A DNA stretch of 64,000 bases from Sphaerotilus mobilis (GTDB lineage: Bacteria; Pseudomonadota; Gammaproteobacteria; Burkholderiales; Burkholderiaceae_C), in assembly GCF_004216565.1 (NCBI RefSeq), contig NZ_SGWV01000007.1, positions 744,001 through 808,000 of the forward strand, read 5' to 3'. Below the pieces are notes generated by a model. That model saw nothing but the letters and a program-made list of their open reading frames with translations. It ran no database searches and was not told where the DNA came from. This document shows positions 8,320 through 20,905 of the stretch, one piece after another. Every line of letters starts with the position of its first letter. The stretch's first letter is position 1. The translations under genes were made by a program, and so were the position numbers.

Positions 8320-10629
8320 TCAGAACTTCACGGTGCCGGTGACCTGCAGCGTCCGGCCGGCGCCCGGCACGACGTGGCCGCGGTAGAGGCTGGCGCCGTA
8401 GAGCTTGTTGGTGACGTTGGCGAGGTTGGCCTTGACGATGAAGGTGTCGGGCTCGATGGCGACCTCGGTCATCAGCTCCAGCGTGCCGTAGCCCGGCGAG
8501 GTGATGGCGCTGGCGGCCTGCTGGTCGGCCGGCGTGCTCTTGCTGCGGAAGTTCACGCCGGTGCCCACGCGCCAGTCGCGCGTGAGCTGCCAGCTGCTCC
8601 AGACCGCGCCGCTGTGCTTCGGGGTCAGGCCGGGGCGGTCACCGGCGCGGTTGCCGAAGGTGGTGGCCGTCGGCGCGGCCACGTCGACCTTGGCATCGGG
8701 GATCCACATGTAGGACAGGTAGACGTCCCAGTCCTTCGTCAGGCGGCCGTTGATGTCCATGTCCAGGCCGGCGGCATGGCGCTTGCCCGACAGCAGCAAG
8801 GCCGTGGCGGCGGTGTCGGGGTCGGTGTTGCGTTCGTTCAACTTGACCGAGCGGAACAGCGCGATGCGGGTGGTGAACATCCGGTCCTCGCTGTCGATGC
8901 GCGCGCCGATCTCGGTGTTGATGCTCTGCTCGGGCGCGGTGTTGGCGCTCAGCGCGTTGTAGGAATACGAGTCGCCCGAGGTGTTGAACGAACTGCCCCA
9001 GGACGCGTGCAGGCTGTGACGCGCACTTGGCTGCCAGATCGCGCCCAGGCGCTGGCTGAACTCGCCAATGGCTTGCTGGTAGCGCGTCACCACGCCGGTC
9101 GCGGCGATCTGTTCGTGGTCGCCCTTCATGCGGTCGTGACGCAGACCGGCCAGCAGCTTCCAGCCGTCGGCCACGGTGACGAGGTCCTGCGCGTAGACGC
9201 CGATGTTGTGGTTGACGAAGCCGCTGGCGCGGCGCAGCACGCGGGCGTCCTCGTCGATCCACGCGCCGTCATCGGGTGTGCCGGCGGTCGTGCGGGGCTT
9301 GCTCAGGTCGATGCCGGCGGGCGTGCTGGCGGCGTAGACGACCTTCTCCTCGCGGGCCAGGTCGATGCCGCTGACCCATTCATGCGTCAGGCCCAGCGCC
9401 TCGAAGCGGGTCGTGAAGTCGCTCTGGGCATGCAGGGTGTCGAGGTCCTGGATCTTGAGCTGGGTGCCGCGCGTGAAGACGGTCGCGTCGCTGAAGGTGT
9501 CCAGCGTGGGGACCACCGTCGGACAACCCGGGTTGGTGACGACGCCGGTGGTGGCGTTGGTGGTCTGCTGGCACAGGCGGACCGTGCTGGCGCGTTGGTC
9601 GCGTGTGTAGACACCCCGCCGCACGCTGGTCTTCAGGGCGGTGTTGGCGTCGAAGCGGTGGCGGTGATCGAACGTCGCCGTGGTCGCGGTGCCGTGGTTG
9701 CGGTCGCTCGCCATGCCGTAATAGGCGTTCGGGTCGAGCGTGCTGATCATGGTCCGCTCGGTCGCCGCCGAGGTCGCGCTCGGGCTGATCCACGGCAGGC
9801 CGTAGTTCATGCCATTGCGGTTCTCCAGCCGGTAGAGCGACACGCCGAACTCGTCCTTGTGGCCGATGCCCCAGCGGAAGTTGCCGGCCAGCCCGCGTTT
9901 GTCGAGCCGGTTGCCGGCGCCATCGCTGTCGGCCGTCGTGGCCATGGCGTTCAGGCGCAGAGCGGCGTCCTCGCCGGTCACGACGTTGACGTCGCCGACG
10001 ATCCGGCGGTAGGCGTGGCTGCCCAGCGTCAGGTCGACCTGGCTGCCGTCCATCAGATAGGCCTGCTTGGTGACCTGGTTGGCCGCACCGCCAGTCGAAC
10101 CACGCCCGAACAGCATCGAGGCCGAACCGCGCAGCAGTTCCAGGCGGTCCCAGTTGAAGGCGTCGCGGTCGTAGAAGGCCGGGTCGCGCATGCCGTCGAT
10201 GAAGATGTCGCCGGTGGCCTGCAGCGAGAAGCCGCGCAGGCGGATGTCTTCTTCGCCGCCTTCGGCCGCGAGGAAGGTGATGCCGGCGGTCTGTGTCAGC
10301 GCCTGCTTGAGCGTGTCGAGGTTGCGGTCATCGATCAGGCGCTCGGTCACGATGCTGATCGACTGCGGCACGTCACGCAGGTCCTGCTCGGACTTGCCGA
10401 TGCGGGTGCGCTTGACCTGCAGGCCGTCGCGGCCCTGTTCGGGCAGGTCGGGCGCGGTGACAGTCACGCGTGGCAGCGTCACGGCTTCGCCGGTGGTGCC
10501 GTCGTCGGCGGCCCAGGCGGGCGCGGCGAGCAGGCCCAGGCCACAGGCCATGGCGCCGAGGGGGATCAGGGGCGTTCGAACGTGCGTTCGGAGAGGCGTT
10601 CGGAGGGGCGGGCGGATGGGTGCAGCCAT
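8320..10629 (-). CDS. TonB-dependent siderophore receptor (Fiu/catecholate type)
   Basis: This 769-residue outer-membrane receptor imports ferric siderophores using TonB energy. It has a signal peptide (hydrophobic [16 protein letters not shown], cleavage near residue 41), a TonB-box-like stretch ([12 protein letters not shown]), a plug domain ([10 protein letters not shown] to [15 protein letters not shown], about 80-200) and a beta-barrel ending in LQVTGTVKF with a terminal aromatic residue. The sequence resembles Fiu-like catecholate receptors. The exact ligand is not readable from sequence. The next gene is a PiuC hydroxylase, a common pairing. GGAAAC precedes the start. Confidence 0.9.
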   Translation of the reverse strand: MAAPIRPPLRTPLRTHVRTPLIPLGAMACGLGLLAAPAWAADDGTTGEAVTLPRVTVTAPDLPEQGRDGLQVKRTRIGKSEQDLRDVPQSISIVTERLIDDRNLDTLKQALTQTAGITFLAAEGGEEDIRLRGFSLQATGDIFIDGMRDPAFYDRDAFNWDRLELLRGSASMLFGRGSTGGAANQVTKQAYLMDGSQVDLTLGSHAYRRIVGDVNVVTGEDAALRLNAMATTADSDGAGNRLDKRGLAGNFRWGIGHKDEFGVSLYRLENRNGMNYGLPWISPSATSAATERTMISTLDPNAYYGMASDRNHGTATTATFDHRHRFDANTALKTSVRRGVYTRDQRASTVRLCQQTTNATTGVVTNPGCPTVVPTLDTFSDATVFTRGTQLKIQDLDTLHAQSDFTTRFEALGLTHEWVSGIDLAREEKVVYAASTPAGIDLSKPRTTAGTPDDGAWIDEDARVLRRASGFVNHNIGVYAQDLVTVADGWKLLAGLRHDRMKGDHEQIAATGVVTRYQQAIGEFSQRLGAIWQPSARHSLHASWGSSFNTSGDSYSYNALSANTAPEQSINTEIGARIDSEDRMFTTRIALFRSVKLNERNTDPDTAATALLLSGKRHAAGLDMDINGRLTKDWDVYLSYMWIPDAKVDVAAPTATTFGNRAGDRPGLTPKHSGAVWSSWQLTRDWRVGTGVNFRSKSTPADQQAASAITSPGYGTLELMTEVAIEPDTFIVKANLANVTNKLYGASLYRGHVVPGAGRTLQVTGTVKF

Positions 10630-10794
10630 GGGTCAGGTTTCCACAACGGGTTTGAAATCCGGTGGCGGGGTCGACGGTCTGGCGAGACCGACGACGCTTG
10701 ACCTGGCGATGGCTGGGCCGCGTGTCCGAGAGCAGGGAAAAGAACGGTGCCGGGGCGAGCGAGGCGGTCAGACCGCCCGGTCACGCCGCCGACC

Positions 10795-10998
10795 TCACTT
10801 GGTCAGGATCAGCCGACCGAGCGCCGTGCGACGCAGGCGGTAGCAGGCGCCCTCGTGTTCGATCAGCACCTCGTCGGTGCCTTGCAGAAGGTCGACGCTG
10901 CGCAGCCGCAGCGGCAGCTGGCACGCGCCGCCGGACGTGTCCGGGGCGTCAGCCTTCGGCTCGGCCGGTGGGTCAGTGGGAAGGACAACGTTCAACAT
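10795..10998 (-). CDS. hemP: hemin uptake protein HemP
   Basis: This 67-residue protein ends in the HemP signature ([20 protein letters not shown] then LILTK). HemP is a small iron-regulated protein; in some Burkholderiales it has been described as an activator of haem and siderophore uptake genes. It is the first gene of the iron run, 165 bases before the receptor gene. No ribosome site precedes the ATG. Instead a Fur box and promoter elements end 6 bases before the start, so the mRNA may be leaderless. Confidence 0.9.
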   Translation of the reverse strand: MLNVVLPTDPPAEPKADAPDTSGGACQLPLRLRSVDLLQGTDEVLIEHEGACYRLRRTALGRLILTK

Positions 10999-11004
10999 GC
11001 GCTC

Positions 11005-11033
11005 ATTTTAATGAGAACGATTCGCATTTGCAA
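11005..11033 (-). promoter_or_regulatory. Fur-controlled promoter of hemP
   Basis: On the minus strand, TTGCAA (11028-11033) and TAAAAT (11005-11010) form -35 and -10 elements with an exact 17-base spacer. A 19-base Fur-box-like sequence (AATGAGAACGATTCGCATT, 11010-11028) fills that spacer. Binding of Fur-Fe2+ there would block RNA polymerase. The predicted transcription start falls at or within a base or two of the hemP ATG. The divergent chaN-like gene begins 52 bases away and may share the box. Confidence 0.78.
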
Positions 11034-11079
11034 GCAAGCCGGATCCAAGGCCTTGCAGAGCGCCGTTATCGTTGCCGCC

Positions 11080-12012
11080 ATGCCTGCCCGTCACCGCCTC
11101 CACGCCTTGCTCCTGATCGCCGCCTTGGCCAGCGGCTGTGCCACACCGGTCGCCGTGCCGATGCTCGACCTGGACCCGGCCCGCAGCCGCATCTGGCTGA
11201 TCGGCGAGGTGCATGACAACGCCGCCCAGCACGCGCTGCGGCTGCGGGCGCTGGATGCCTTGCTGGCGCGCGGCGAGCGTCCGGCGCTGCTGATGGAACA
11301 GATCGACCGCGAACGCCAGAGCGAGATCGACCGCCTGCTCGCCGAGGCCCGCGCCAGCGGCCGGCCGCAAGACGCCGCCCCAGCCACGGCCCAGGCGATC
11401 GCCGCGCTCGACGGCCCGATGTCGGGCTGGGACTGGGCCTACTACCGGCCCTACATCGAACGCGCGGTGACACACGGCCTGCCACTGGTCGCCGTCAACG
11501 TCTCGCGCGACGCGGCCCGGCGCGTCATCCGCGAAGGTCTGGCCGCGCAGGGCTTCGACGCCGCCGTGCCCGAGCCCCTGCTGTCCGCCCAGGCCCAGCT
11601 GATCGAAGCCTCGCACTGCGGCATGGTCGACGCGGCCCTGGCCCGTCGCATGGCCGCCGCCCAGGTCGCCCGGGACCAGGCCATGGCGCGCGCCGTGCAG
11701 CAGGCCGCCGGACCGGCGCTGGACGGCGCCGTCGTGCTGCTGGCCGGCAATGGCCATGTGCGGCGTGACCTCGGCGTGCCGCGCTGGCTGGCCGCGCCGC
11801 TGGCCACCCGGGCGGTGGTCGTCGGTCTGGTCGAAGCCGGTGGCGACGACCCGCCGGGCGACGCCGGCATCGCCCCCTATGACCTGCGGCTGGAGACGCC
11901 CCGCCAGGACCGCGAAGATCCGTGCGCCGGCATGGGCGGCACACGACCCACGTCAACTGGGGTAACTTCCCCGCCGCCTGCGCAGCGACAAGACGACAAG
12001 ACGCCCCGCTGA
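11080..12012 (+). CDS. ChaN-family haem/iron-associated lipoprotein
   Basis: This is a 310-residue lipoprotein with a clear signal and lipobox (LLLIAALASGC, Cys near residue 19). The ChaN domain starts with IWLIGEVHDN, the conserved family motif, and contains GWDWAYYRPYIERAV and LAGNGHVRRDLG. ChaN relatives bind haem and are often iron-regulated. The ATG at 11080 is chosen because it begins the signal peptide; the longer open frame has no plausible start. The gene is divergent from hemP across the Fur box, which fits iron control. The C-terminal 40 residues are low-complexity. Confidence 0.88.
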   Translation: MPARHRLHALLLIAALASGCATPVAVPMLDLDPARSRIWLIGEVHDNAAQHALRLRALDALLARGERPALLMEQIDRERQSEIDRLLAEARASGRPQDAAPATAQAIAALDGPMSGWDWAYYRPYIERAVTHGLPLVAVNVSRDAARRVIREGLAAQGFDAAVPEPLLSAQAQLIEASHCGMVDAALARRMAAAQVARDQAMARAVQQAAGPALDGAVVLLAGNGHVRRDLGVPRWLAAPLATRAVVVGLVEAGGDDPPGDAGIAPYDLRLETPRQDREDPCAGMGGTRPTSTGVTSPPPAQRQDDKTPR

Positions 12013-12141
12013 CGACCGAGAATCGTGGACCTGCCGCGCTACAGTCGCGGACGGGGTCCAGCGCCCTCCCCCCGTTCCTTGAAGCCCAGGAGCTGGCCCG
12101 TCCACCCGGGACCCGCCAGCCCCATCGACGTGTCGACCACC

Positions 12142-12716
12142 ATGAATGCACCCCAAATGCCGTCCACAGGCATGCCCGCCGTCCCCGCCCTGAGCCAACG
12201 TGACCAGGGACGCCACAGCTACAGCCGCGACGAGCTGCTGGCCTGCGGTCGAGGCGAGCTGTTCGGCCCGGGCAACGCCCGCCTGCCGCTGCCCAACATG
12301 CTCATGATGGATCGCATCGTCCGCATCGACGACACCGGCGGCGAGTTCGGCAAGGGCACGATCGAGGCCGAACTCGACATCGTTCCCGACCTCTGGTTCT
12401 TCGGCTGCCACTTCGAAGGCGACCCGGTCATGCCGGGCTGCCTGGGCCTTGATGCCCTGTGGCAGCTGGTCGGCTTCTGGCTCGGCTGGCGCGGCAACCC
12501 CGGCCGCGGCCGTGCGCTTGGCGCCGGTGAGGTCAAGTTCTTCGGCCAGGTGCTGCCGACCGTCAAGAAGGTCACCTACCGCCTTGATCTCAAGCGCGTC
12601 ATCGAACGCAAGCTGGTGATGGGCATCGCCGACGGCCACATGTATGCCGACGGCCGCGAGATCTACACCGCCACCGACCTGAAGGTCGGCCTGTTCACCT
12701 CGACGGAAGATTTCTG

Positions 12717-12717
<1 letters not shown>
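12142..12717 (+). CDS. fabA: 3-hydroxydecanoyl-ACP dehydratase/isomerase
   Basis: FabA dehydrates 3-hydroxydecanoyl-ACP and isomerises trans-2- to cis-3-decenoyl-ACP, the branch point to unsaturated fatty acids. The 191-residue protein shows the active-site His in [15 protein letters not shown] and the catalytic Asp in [11 protein letters not shown], both family hallmarks. ATG 12142 gives an N-terminus slightly longer than usual. The stop overlaps the fabB start (TGATG), so the two enzymes are translationally coupled. Confidence 0.96.
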
Positions 12718-13931
<1,214 letters not shown>

Positions 13932-13958
13932 TCCGGCACGCGGCATCTCGCGCGTCGA

Positions 13959-13982
13959 CGGGGCCTGCGGGCCCCGTTTTTC
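13959..13982 (+). terminator. intrinsic terminator of fabA-fabB
   Basis: A 7-bp GC stem, CGGGGCC-TGCG-GGCCCCG, is followed directly by a run of T residues. It lies between fabB and the convergent LysR gene, whose stop is 10 bases beyond. Confidence 0.9.
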
Positions 13983-13991
13983 ATGGCGCGA

Positions 13992-14927
13992 TCACATGGA
14001 CGAGGCGAAGCCGCGCAGCGTCTCCAGCACCTGCCGGGTGGCCGCATCGAGCCGGCCTTCCGGGCGGTGCGCCAACGCCAGTTCGCGCGGCAGGGGCGGA
14101 TCCAGCGGGCGCAGCTGCATCGGCATGTTCGACGGGCTGTGCGCCAGCGGCATGCCGTCCGGACCCAGCGCCGGGGCGCCCTCGGGCACCCATTCGGCCG
14201 GCAGCACGGCCGCGCCGTAGCCGGCGGAGACCAGGCTCTTGATCGCCTCGTTGTAGTTCAGCTCGATGCGGGTGCGCGGCTGCAGGCCGGCGCGGGCGAA
14301 CCAGCCCAGGATCAGCTTCTGCGTCAGCGTCGAGGAGCCGTTGGCCACCATCGGCCGGGCCGCCATCCAGTCGGGCGTGACCACCTCCGGCGCCTCCCAG
14401 CCCGGCGGGATGAAGGCCAGCATCAGGTCACGTCGCCAGGGGCCCAGCACCAGATCGGGCTCGGACGGCTGGGGCAGCGCGACGATGCCCAGGTCCAGCG
14501 TGCCGGCGCGCAGCCGGGCCACCGTCTCGATCGAACCCAGGATGCTGACCTCCACATCGATCTCCGGCGCCCGTTCGGCCAGCCGCGCCAGCACGTGCGG
14601 CAGCAAATAGACCAGCACGCCGGTCGAGGTCGCCAGGCTGACCTTGCCGGCCAGGCCGTGGGCGCTGCGGCGCACCTGTTCCTCGGCGTCGTCGGCGTCC
14701 TTCAGCAACTGACGACCGCGTTCGACCAGCAAGGTGCCAGCCGCCGTCGGCACGGCACCGCGCGAGCTGCGTTCCAGCAGGCTGGCGCCCAGGCGCTGTT
14801 CGAGTTCGCGGATGTGCAGGCTGACCGTCGGCGGCGCGAGGTGCAACGCCTGCGAGGCGGCGGCGAAGGTGCCCAGGTCGGCGATCGTCACCAGCGTGCG
14901 CAGCTGGTCGAGGTTGAGGTGGCGCAT
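13992..14927 (-). CDS. LysR-family transcriptional regulator
   Basis: This 311-residue protein has an N-terminal winged helix-turn-helix (LDQLRTLVTIADLGTFAAAS and following, about 5-65) and a two-lobed LysR substrate-binding domain (about 90-300). ATG 14927 is preferred over the one 21 bases upstream because GGAG lies 7 bases before it. It is divergent from the DUF1127 gene across a 142-base gap. The inducer and targets cannot be read from sequence; LysR proteins often control the divergent neighbour. Confidence 0.9.
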   Translation of the reverse strand: MRHLNLDQLRTLVTIADLGTFAAASQALHLAPPTVSLHIRELEQRLGASLLERSSRGAVPTAAGTLLVERGRQLLKDADDAEEQVRRSAHGLAGKVSLATSTGVLVYLLPHVLARLAERAPEIDVEVSILGSIETVARLRAGTLDLGIVALPQPSEPDLVLGPWRRDLMLAFIPPGWEAPEVVTPDWMAARPMVANGSSTLTQKLILGWFARAGLQPRTRIELNYNEAIKSLVSAGYGAAVLPAEWVPEGAPALGPDGMPLAHSPSNMPMQLRPLDPPLPRELALAHRPEGRLDAATRQVLETLRGFASSM

Positions 14928-15069
14928 GTGGGCTCCGGCATCAGTCATGGGTCCGGTCGTCAGGATTGCTGATGGTAGGCGTCAGATCATTCAACTTCTC
15001 CGCAGACCCGTGCACCCCCACCATCGAGGCTCCCGACACCAGACGACACGACCACCACCGGAGCCCACG

Positions 15070-16555
<1,486 letters not shown>

Positions 16556-16559
16556 GCCG

Positions 16560-18161
16560 TCAGCGGCCCGCCACGGACATCGCCTCGGACGCCGCATCGG
16601 TGCGGAAGACCGCGACCGCATCGAGCAACTGGCCGACCTGCTGACGCATGCTCTCCGCAGCGGCGGCGGTCTGCTCGACCAGCGCGGCGTTCTGTTGCGT
16701 GGCCTGGTCCATCTGCTGGATGGCCGCGCCGACCTGGGCGACGCTGTCGCTTTGTTCGGTGCTGGCCGAGCTGATCTCCGCCACGATGTCGCTGACCCGC
16801 CGGATCGCGTCGACGATCTCCGTCATGGTCCGGCCGGCCTGATCGACCAGGGAGGTGCCGTGCTCGACGCGCTCGACGCTGGCATGAATCAGGGACTTGA
16901 TCTCGCGGGCGGCGCCGGCACTGCGCTGGGCCAGGTTGCGGACCTCCGAGGCGACCACCGCAAAGCCCCGGCCCTGTTCGCCGGCCCGGGCTGCCTCGAC
17001 CGCTGCGTTGAGCGCCAGGATGTTGGTCTGGAAGGCGATGCCGTCGATCACCGAGATGATGTCGGCGATCTTCTTGCTGCTCTGGTTGATGTCCTGCATG
17101 GTGTCGACCACCCGCGCGACCACGTCGCCGCCCTGCGTGGCGACGGCGCTAGCACCCAGGGCCAGCTGGTTGGCCTGACGCGCGTTGTCCGCATTGGCCC
17201 GAACGGTGGCGCCGAGCATGTCCATCGTCGCCGCCGTTTCTTGCAGCGCACTGGCTTGTTGTTCGGTCCGCTCTGACAAGTCCTGGTTGCCCTGCGCGAT
17301 CTGGGCGCTGGCGGTGGCCACGCTCTCGGAACCCTGGCGCACGTCAGACACGGCATGGACCAGCGAGGCCTGCATGTCCCGCAAGCGACGCATCAGGCTG
17401 TGCTCATCCCCGGCGCGCACCGGCACCGGCGTGCGCAGGTCGCCAGCGGCCACGGCCGTGGCCACGTTGACCGCCAAGGCAGGTTCGCCGCCGAGTTGTC
17501 CGAGCACATGCCGGCTCAATCCCCAAGCCAGCCCGATGCCCAGCAGCAGCGCGACGCCGATCAGGCCGAACAGGACCTGACGCGATCGCGCCATCACCGC
17601 GGTCGCCGCCACGCTGGCCTGCTCGCCGCTGCTGAAGTTGAAGTCGGTCAAGGCAGCGAGAGCGCCCATGGATTCGTCGAAGGCCATGCTCGACGCACCG
17701 TCGCTGATGTCGGCGGCATCCTGCTGCTGGCCGGCGCGGCCGAGTTCGACCACCTTGCCCTGGAACTTGCGGTAGTCGTTCCAGGCCTTCTCCAGCGCGT
17801 CGAGGCTGGCGACGTCCTCGTCGGAGGCGATCAGGCCCCGATAGCCAGCGAGGTGCGTCTGGACGGACTTGCCGGCCTCCGCCATCTTTTCCTCGTACTC
17901 GGCGTGGTAGCTGCGATCGTCGGTGCGGCTGTGCTTGAGCTCAAGCTCGCGGACATCGACCAACGCGGCGCGCGCACCGCTGAGATGCCCGACGCCGGAC
18001 AGCCAGCGGCCCGACAGCCGGCTGGAGGCCGCTTCGAGCTGGTCGAGGCTGGACACCGCGATCACGCCGACGAGCAGCATCAGCGCCAAGACGGCGGCAA
18101 ACGCGGCTTGCAATTGACGTCCGAGCGGCAACTGGCCAAACAGCCGCCTGACCGGATTCAT
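16560..18161 (-). CDS. methyl-accepting chemotaxis protein
   Basis: This 533-residue chemoreceptor has a membrane helix at about 18-40, a periplasmic four-helix-bundle-like ligand region (about 41-185), a second helix (about 196-215), HAMP (216-270) and a signalling domain with the highly conserved hairpin tip ([20 protein letters not shown]). No C-terminal CheR-tethering pentapeptide is visible. ATG 18161 is preferred because it begins the usual N-terminal basic-then-hydrophobic stretch; ATG 18203 is possible. It lies 67 bases downstream of the secreted Cache-protein gene and is probably co-transcribed with it. Confidence 0.92.
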   Translation of the reverse strand: MNPVRRLFGQLPLGRQLQAAFAAVLALMLLVGVIAVSSLDQLEAASSRLSGRWLSGVGHLSGARAALVDVRELELKHSRTDDRSYHAEYEEKMAEAGKSVQTHLAGYRGLIASDEDVASLDALEKAWNDYRKFQGKVVELGRAGQQQDAADISDGASSMAFDESMGALAALTDFNFSSGEQASVAATAVMARSRQVLFGLIGVALLLGIGLAWGLSRHVLGQLGGEPALAVNVATAVAAGDLRTPVPVRAGDEHSLMRRLRDMQASLVHAVSDVRQGSESVATASAQIAQGNQDLSERTEQQASALQETAATMDMLGATVRANADNARQANQLALGASAVATQGGDVVARVVDTMQDINQSSKKIADIISVIDGIAFQTNILALNAAVEAARAGEQGRGFAVVASEVRNLAQRSAGAAREIKSLIHASVERVEHGTSLVDQAGRTMTEIVDAIRRVSDIVAEISSASTEQSDSVAQVGAAIQQMDQATQQNAALVEQTAAAAESMRQQVGQLLDAVAVFRTDAASEAMSVAGR

Positions 18162-18228
18162 GTGACTCAAGATGGGAACTCCAGGCTGGGTGGGAACAGA
18201 CATGCATGCGCGACGCGCTGGCCTGTCC

Positions 18229-18720
18229 TTACTTCTTGTGGCCGATGTAGGTCACGCCGATGATCTTTCCGCCCGCGTCCTTGATCGGGTTGTAGCAAGC
18301 GTCGAAGGCCGTTCCCAGCACATCGATCGGACCGCAGTACTGGGTGCCCTTGATGACTGCGGCGTAGGCCTGATTGCGGGCCAGCAGGGTGCCGATGCCG
18401 CGCTTGCCTTCGGGCGTCAGGACGTTGGTGCTGACACGCACGAACTCCTCGCCGTCCTTCACGAACACCGTCGCCGTGGCGTTGTGCGCCTTGCGGATGC
18501 TGTCCACCACGTCATAGTTGTTGTTGATCTTGCGCTCACCGAAGTAGATCGCCGGCACGGTCTTGCCGGCCACGTCGACGCTGCCTTCGAGGCGCGGGGC
18601 CCCGATCTTGGCCAGTCGGGCATCGAGGTCGGCGATGGTGGCCTTCGGGTCATTGGCCAGGGCGGCGCTGTGCGCGGCGACCGCCAGAATGGCGATCGCG
18701 ATGGAGGTGGTGGGCTTCAT
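18229..18720 (-). CDS. secreted single-Cache-domain protein
   Basis: This 163-residue protein has a cleavable signal peptide ([17 protein letters not shown]) and then one Cache-like sensing domain (about 25-163) with [28 protein letters not shown] and VTYIGHKK blocks. Such domains normally form the periplasmic part of chemoreceptors or kinases. Here no membrane anchor or signalling part follows. A strong ribosome site (AGGAAA) sets the start. The gene precedes a chemoreceptor on the same strand, so it may be a ligand-binding partner for that receptor. That role is inference. Confidence 0.78.
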   Translation of the reverse strand: MKPTTSIAIAILAVAAHSAALANDPKATIADLDARLAKIGAPRLEGSVDVAGKTVPAIYFGERKINNNYDVVDSIRKAHNATATVFVKDGEEFVRVSTNVLTPEGKRGIGTLLARNQAYAAVIKGTQYCGPIDVLGTAFDACYNPIKDAGGKIIGVTYIGHKK

Positions 18721-19054
18721 GGTCAGGTTTCCTGGGCTGGTGGATCTCGAAGATGTCCCCGTCACGCGTGGTCCGGCCGGCGATGGCGGCCGATGAAGAC
18801 AGGCGACAAGGCGGCAGACGACAAAGCGGCAGACAACACGAGGCGTCAGTATTGGCAAGCGGCCGGTCTCCCGATCCGGGGATCAAGGCGTGATCAAGGC
18901 CCCAGTTGTCTAGGTCAGCAACCGGTGTGCGGACGTCACGGGCAGGCCAGCCCAACTTGACCGTCGATTGGCGGCTCACCCAGAATCGCCCACCTTTCCG
19001 GGGTCCCGGCCACCCTGCAAATGTGTCCACCAGCCCCGGGAACAGGACCCGACG
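18721..19054. other. 334-base intergenic region with a 15-bp tandem repeat
   Basis: This gap separates the divergent Cache-protein and SGNH-hydrolase genes. It holds two adjacent 15-base units, CGACAAGGCGGCAGA and CGACAAAGCGGCAGA (18804-18833), with one mismatch. Promoters for both flanking genes must lie here, but I find no confident -35/-10 pair. I see no coding potential. Confidence 0.6.
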
Positions 19055-19696
19055 ATGAAGACCCTGCTCTGCTACGGCGACTCCAACACCTGGGGCAGCG
19101 ACCCGGTCACCGGCGCGCGGCTGCCGCTGGGGCAGCGCTGGACCGGTCGCCTGGCGACGGCGCTGTCGCCCACGATCCGGGTGATCGAGGAGGGCCTGCC
19201 CGGCCGCACCACAGTGCTGGAGGACCCGATCGAGGGCATCACGGTGTCGATGTCGGGCGCCGCCTACCTGCGGCCCTGCCTGGCCTCGCACCGACCGATC
19301 GACGCGGTGCTGCTGATGCTGGGCACCAACGACCTGAAGGCGCGCTTCCGGCTGTCGCCCTTCGAGATCGCCCAGGGCATGGCGCAGCTGGTGCGCATGA
19401 TCCAGGGCAGCGCCTCGGGCCCGGACGGTCGCGCGCCGGCCATCGTGCTGGTGTCGCCCACGCCCATCCTCGAAGTCGGTGGCCTGGGCGAGCTGTTTGC
19501 CGGCGGTGCAGAGAAGTCGCACCGGCTGGCCGGGCATGTCGCCCATGTCGCCCATGCGCATGGTTGCACCTACCTGAACGGTGCCGCGCTGTGGGCGGTC
19601 AACCCGGTCGACGGCATCCACTTCGATGCCGATGCCCATGCCGCCTTCGCCAGCGGCATCGAGCCGGTGCTGCGCGGACTGCCGGCGCTGCGCTGA
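19055..19696 (+). CDS. SGNH/GDSL-type hydrolase (arylesterase-like)
   Basis: This 213-residue protein shows the SGNH blocks: GDSNTWGSDP with the nucleophilic Ser near residue 9, the Gly in the GLPGRTT block, GTNDLK with the block III Asn, and DGIHFDADAH with the Asp-His pair. No signal peptide is present, so it is cytoplasmic. The pattern is close to the arylesterase/acyltransferase branch typified by the Mycobacterium smegmatis enzyme. The substrate is unknown. The start is set by the GDSNTWG motif close to the N-terminus. Confidence 0.86.
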   Translation: MKTLLCYGDSNTWGSDPVTGARLPLGQRWTGRLATALSPTIRVIEEGLPGRTTVLEDPIEGITVSMSGAAYLRPCLASHRPIDAVLLMLGTNDLKARFRLSPFEIAQGMAQLVRMIQGSASGPDGRAPAIVLVSPTPILEVGGLGELFAGGAEKSHRLAGHVAHVAHAHGCTYLNGAALWAVNPVDGIHFDADAHAAFASGIEPVLRGLPALR

Positions 19697-19806
19697 GTCG
19701 CTCACCCGGTCCCGATGCATGACCGCCGCGTGCGCTCGGCGCACAGTGGCGCTGTCGTTCCCGACGTACCCTGACCTTTATCCACGTTTCCCGACCCTCC
19801 CTGCCG

Positions 19807-20856
19807 ATGTTCAAGAACCTGCTGATCTACCGCCTGGCCGAGACCTGGCAACCTGACCTCGATGCGCTGGTGGAGGCCGCCGACGCCGCCACCTTCATCC
19901 CCTGCGGCGCGACGCAGCCGATCTCGGCAGGCTGGGTGGCCCCGCGTGGCCGGGCCCATGGCTCGCTGGTGGAGTCCATCGGCGGCCACTGGCTGCTGCG
20001 CCTGATGGTCGAGCAGAAGGTGCTGCCGGGCTCGGTGGTCAAGCGCCGCATCGACGAGATGGCCGAGCGCATCGAGGCCGACACCGGCCGCAAGCCCGGC
20101 AAGAAGCAGCGCAAGGACATGAAGGACCAGGCCCAGCTGGAGCTGCTGCCGCAGGCCTTCACCAAGCAGCTGGGCCTGCCGGTCTGGATCGCACCGCAGG
20201 AGGGCCTGCTGATGATCGACGCGGCCAGCACGGCCCGCGCCGACGAGGTCATCACCTTGCTGACCAAGGGGCTGGCGGGCTTCTCGATCGAGCCCATCCA
20301 CACCGCGCTGGCACCGGCCACCGCGATGGCCGGCTGGCTGCTGGCCGGCGCCACCCGACCGGGCGAAGGCGAGATGCCGGAGGCCGCGATCGAGCCGCCG
20401 GCGGTCTTCACGATCGACCGTGACTGCGAGCTGAAGGCGCCGGACGTGTCCAAGTCGGTGGTGCGCTATGCCCGCCACCCGCTCGACACCGAGGAGGTCC
20501 GCAGCCACATCGAACAGGGCAAGCGCCCGACCCGCCTGGCGCTGACCTGGAACGGCCGCGTGTCCTTTGTGCTGACCGAGCAGATGGTGCTCAAGAAGAT
20601 CGAGTTCCTCGACGGCGTGCAGGAAAACACCCCGAGCGCCGGCCGCGATGGCGACGACGGCTTCGACGCCGATGCGGCCATTGCCACCGGCGAGCTGATC
20701 CGGCTGATCCCGGACCTCTTGGACGCGCTCGGCGGCGAGCAGAAGCCGGGGCTGTTCGAGGCAAGCGCCACAGCCACGCCGACGACCATGCCGATGACCA
20801 CGCCAGCAGCCCCTGCGAAGACCTCGGTCAGCGCCGACGCACCACCCTGGGAGTGA
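19807..20856 (+). CDS. rdgC: recombination-associated protein RdgC
   Basis: RdgC is a ring-shaped DNA-binding protein that limits RecA loading at replication forks. The 349-residue product begins MFKNLLIYRL and contains SLVESIGGHWLLRLMVEQKV, LPGSVVKRRIDE and a C-terminal region LTWNGRVSFVLTEQMVLKKI, all typical. The length exceeds the roughly 300 usual because of a Thr/Pro/Ala-rich tail of about 40 residues. It stands alone between the SGNH gene and the glycine riboswitch. Confidence 0.95.
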   Translation: MFKNLLIYRLAETWQPDLDALVEAADAATFIPCGATQPISAGWVAPRGRAHGSLVESIGGHWLLRLMVEQKVLPGSVVKRRIDEMAERIEADTGRKPGKKQRKDMKDQAQLELLPQAFTKQLGLPVWIAPQEGLLMIDAASTARADEVITLLTKGLAGFSIEPIHTALAPATAMAGWLLAGATRPGEGEMPEAAIEPPAVFTIDRDCELKAPDVSKSVVRYARHPLDTEEVRSHIEQGKRPTRLALTWNGRVSFVLTEQMVLKKIEFLDGVQENTPSAGRDGDDGFDADAAIATGELIRLIPDLLDALGGEQKPGLFEASATATPTTMPMTTPAAPAKTSVSADAPPWE

Positions 20857-20905
20857 CCCCGACATGACCGGCCCACGGTCGGGACGCTCGGCTACACTGG
20901 CCGTC

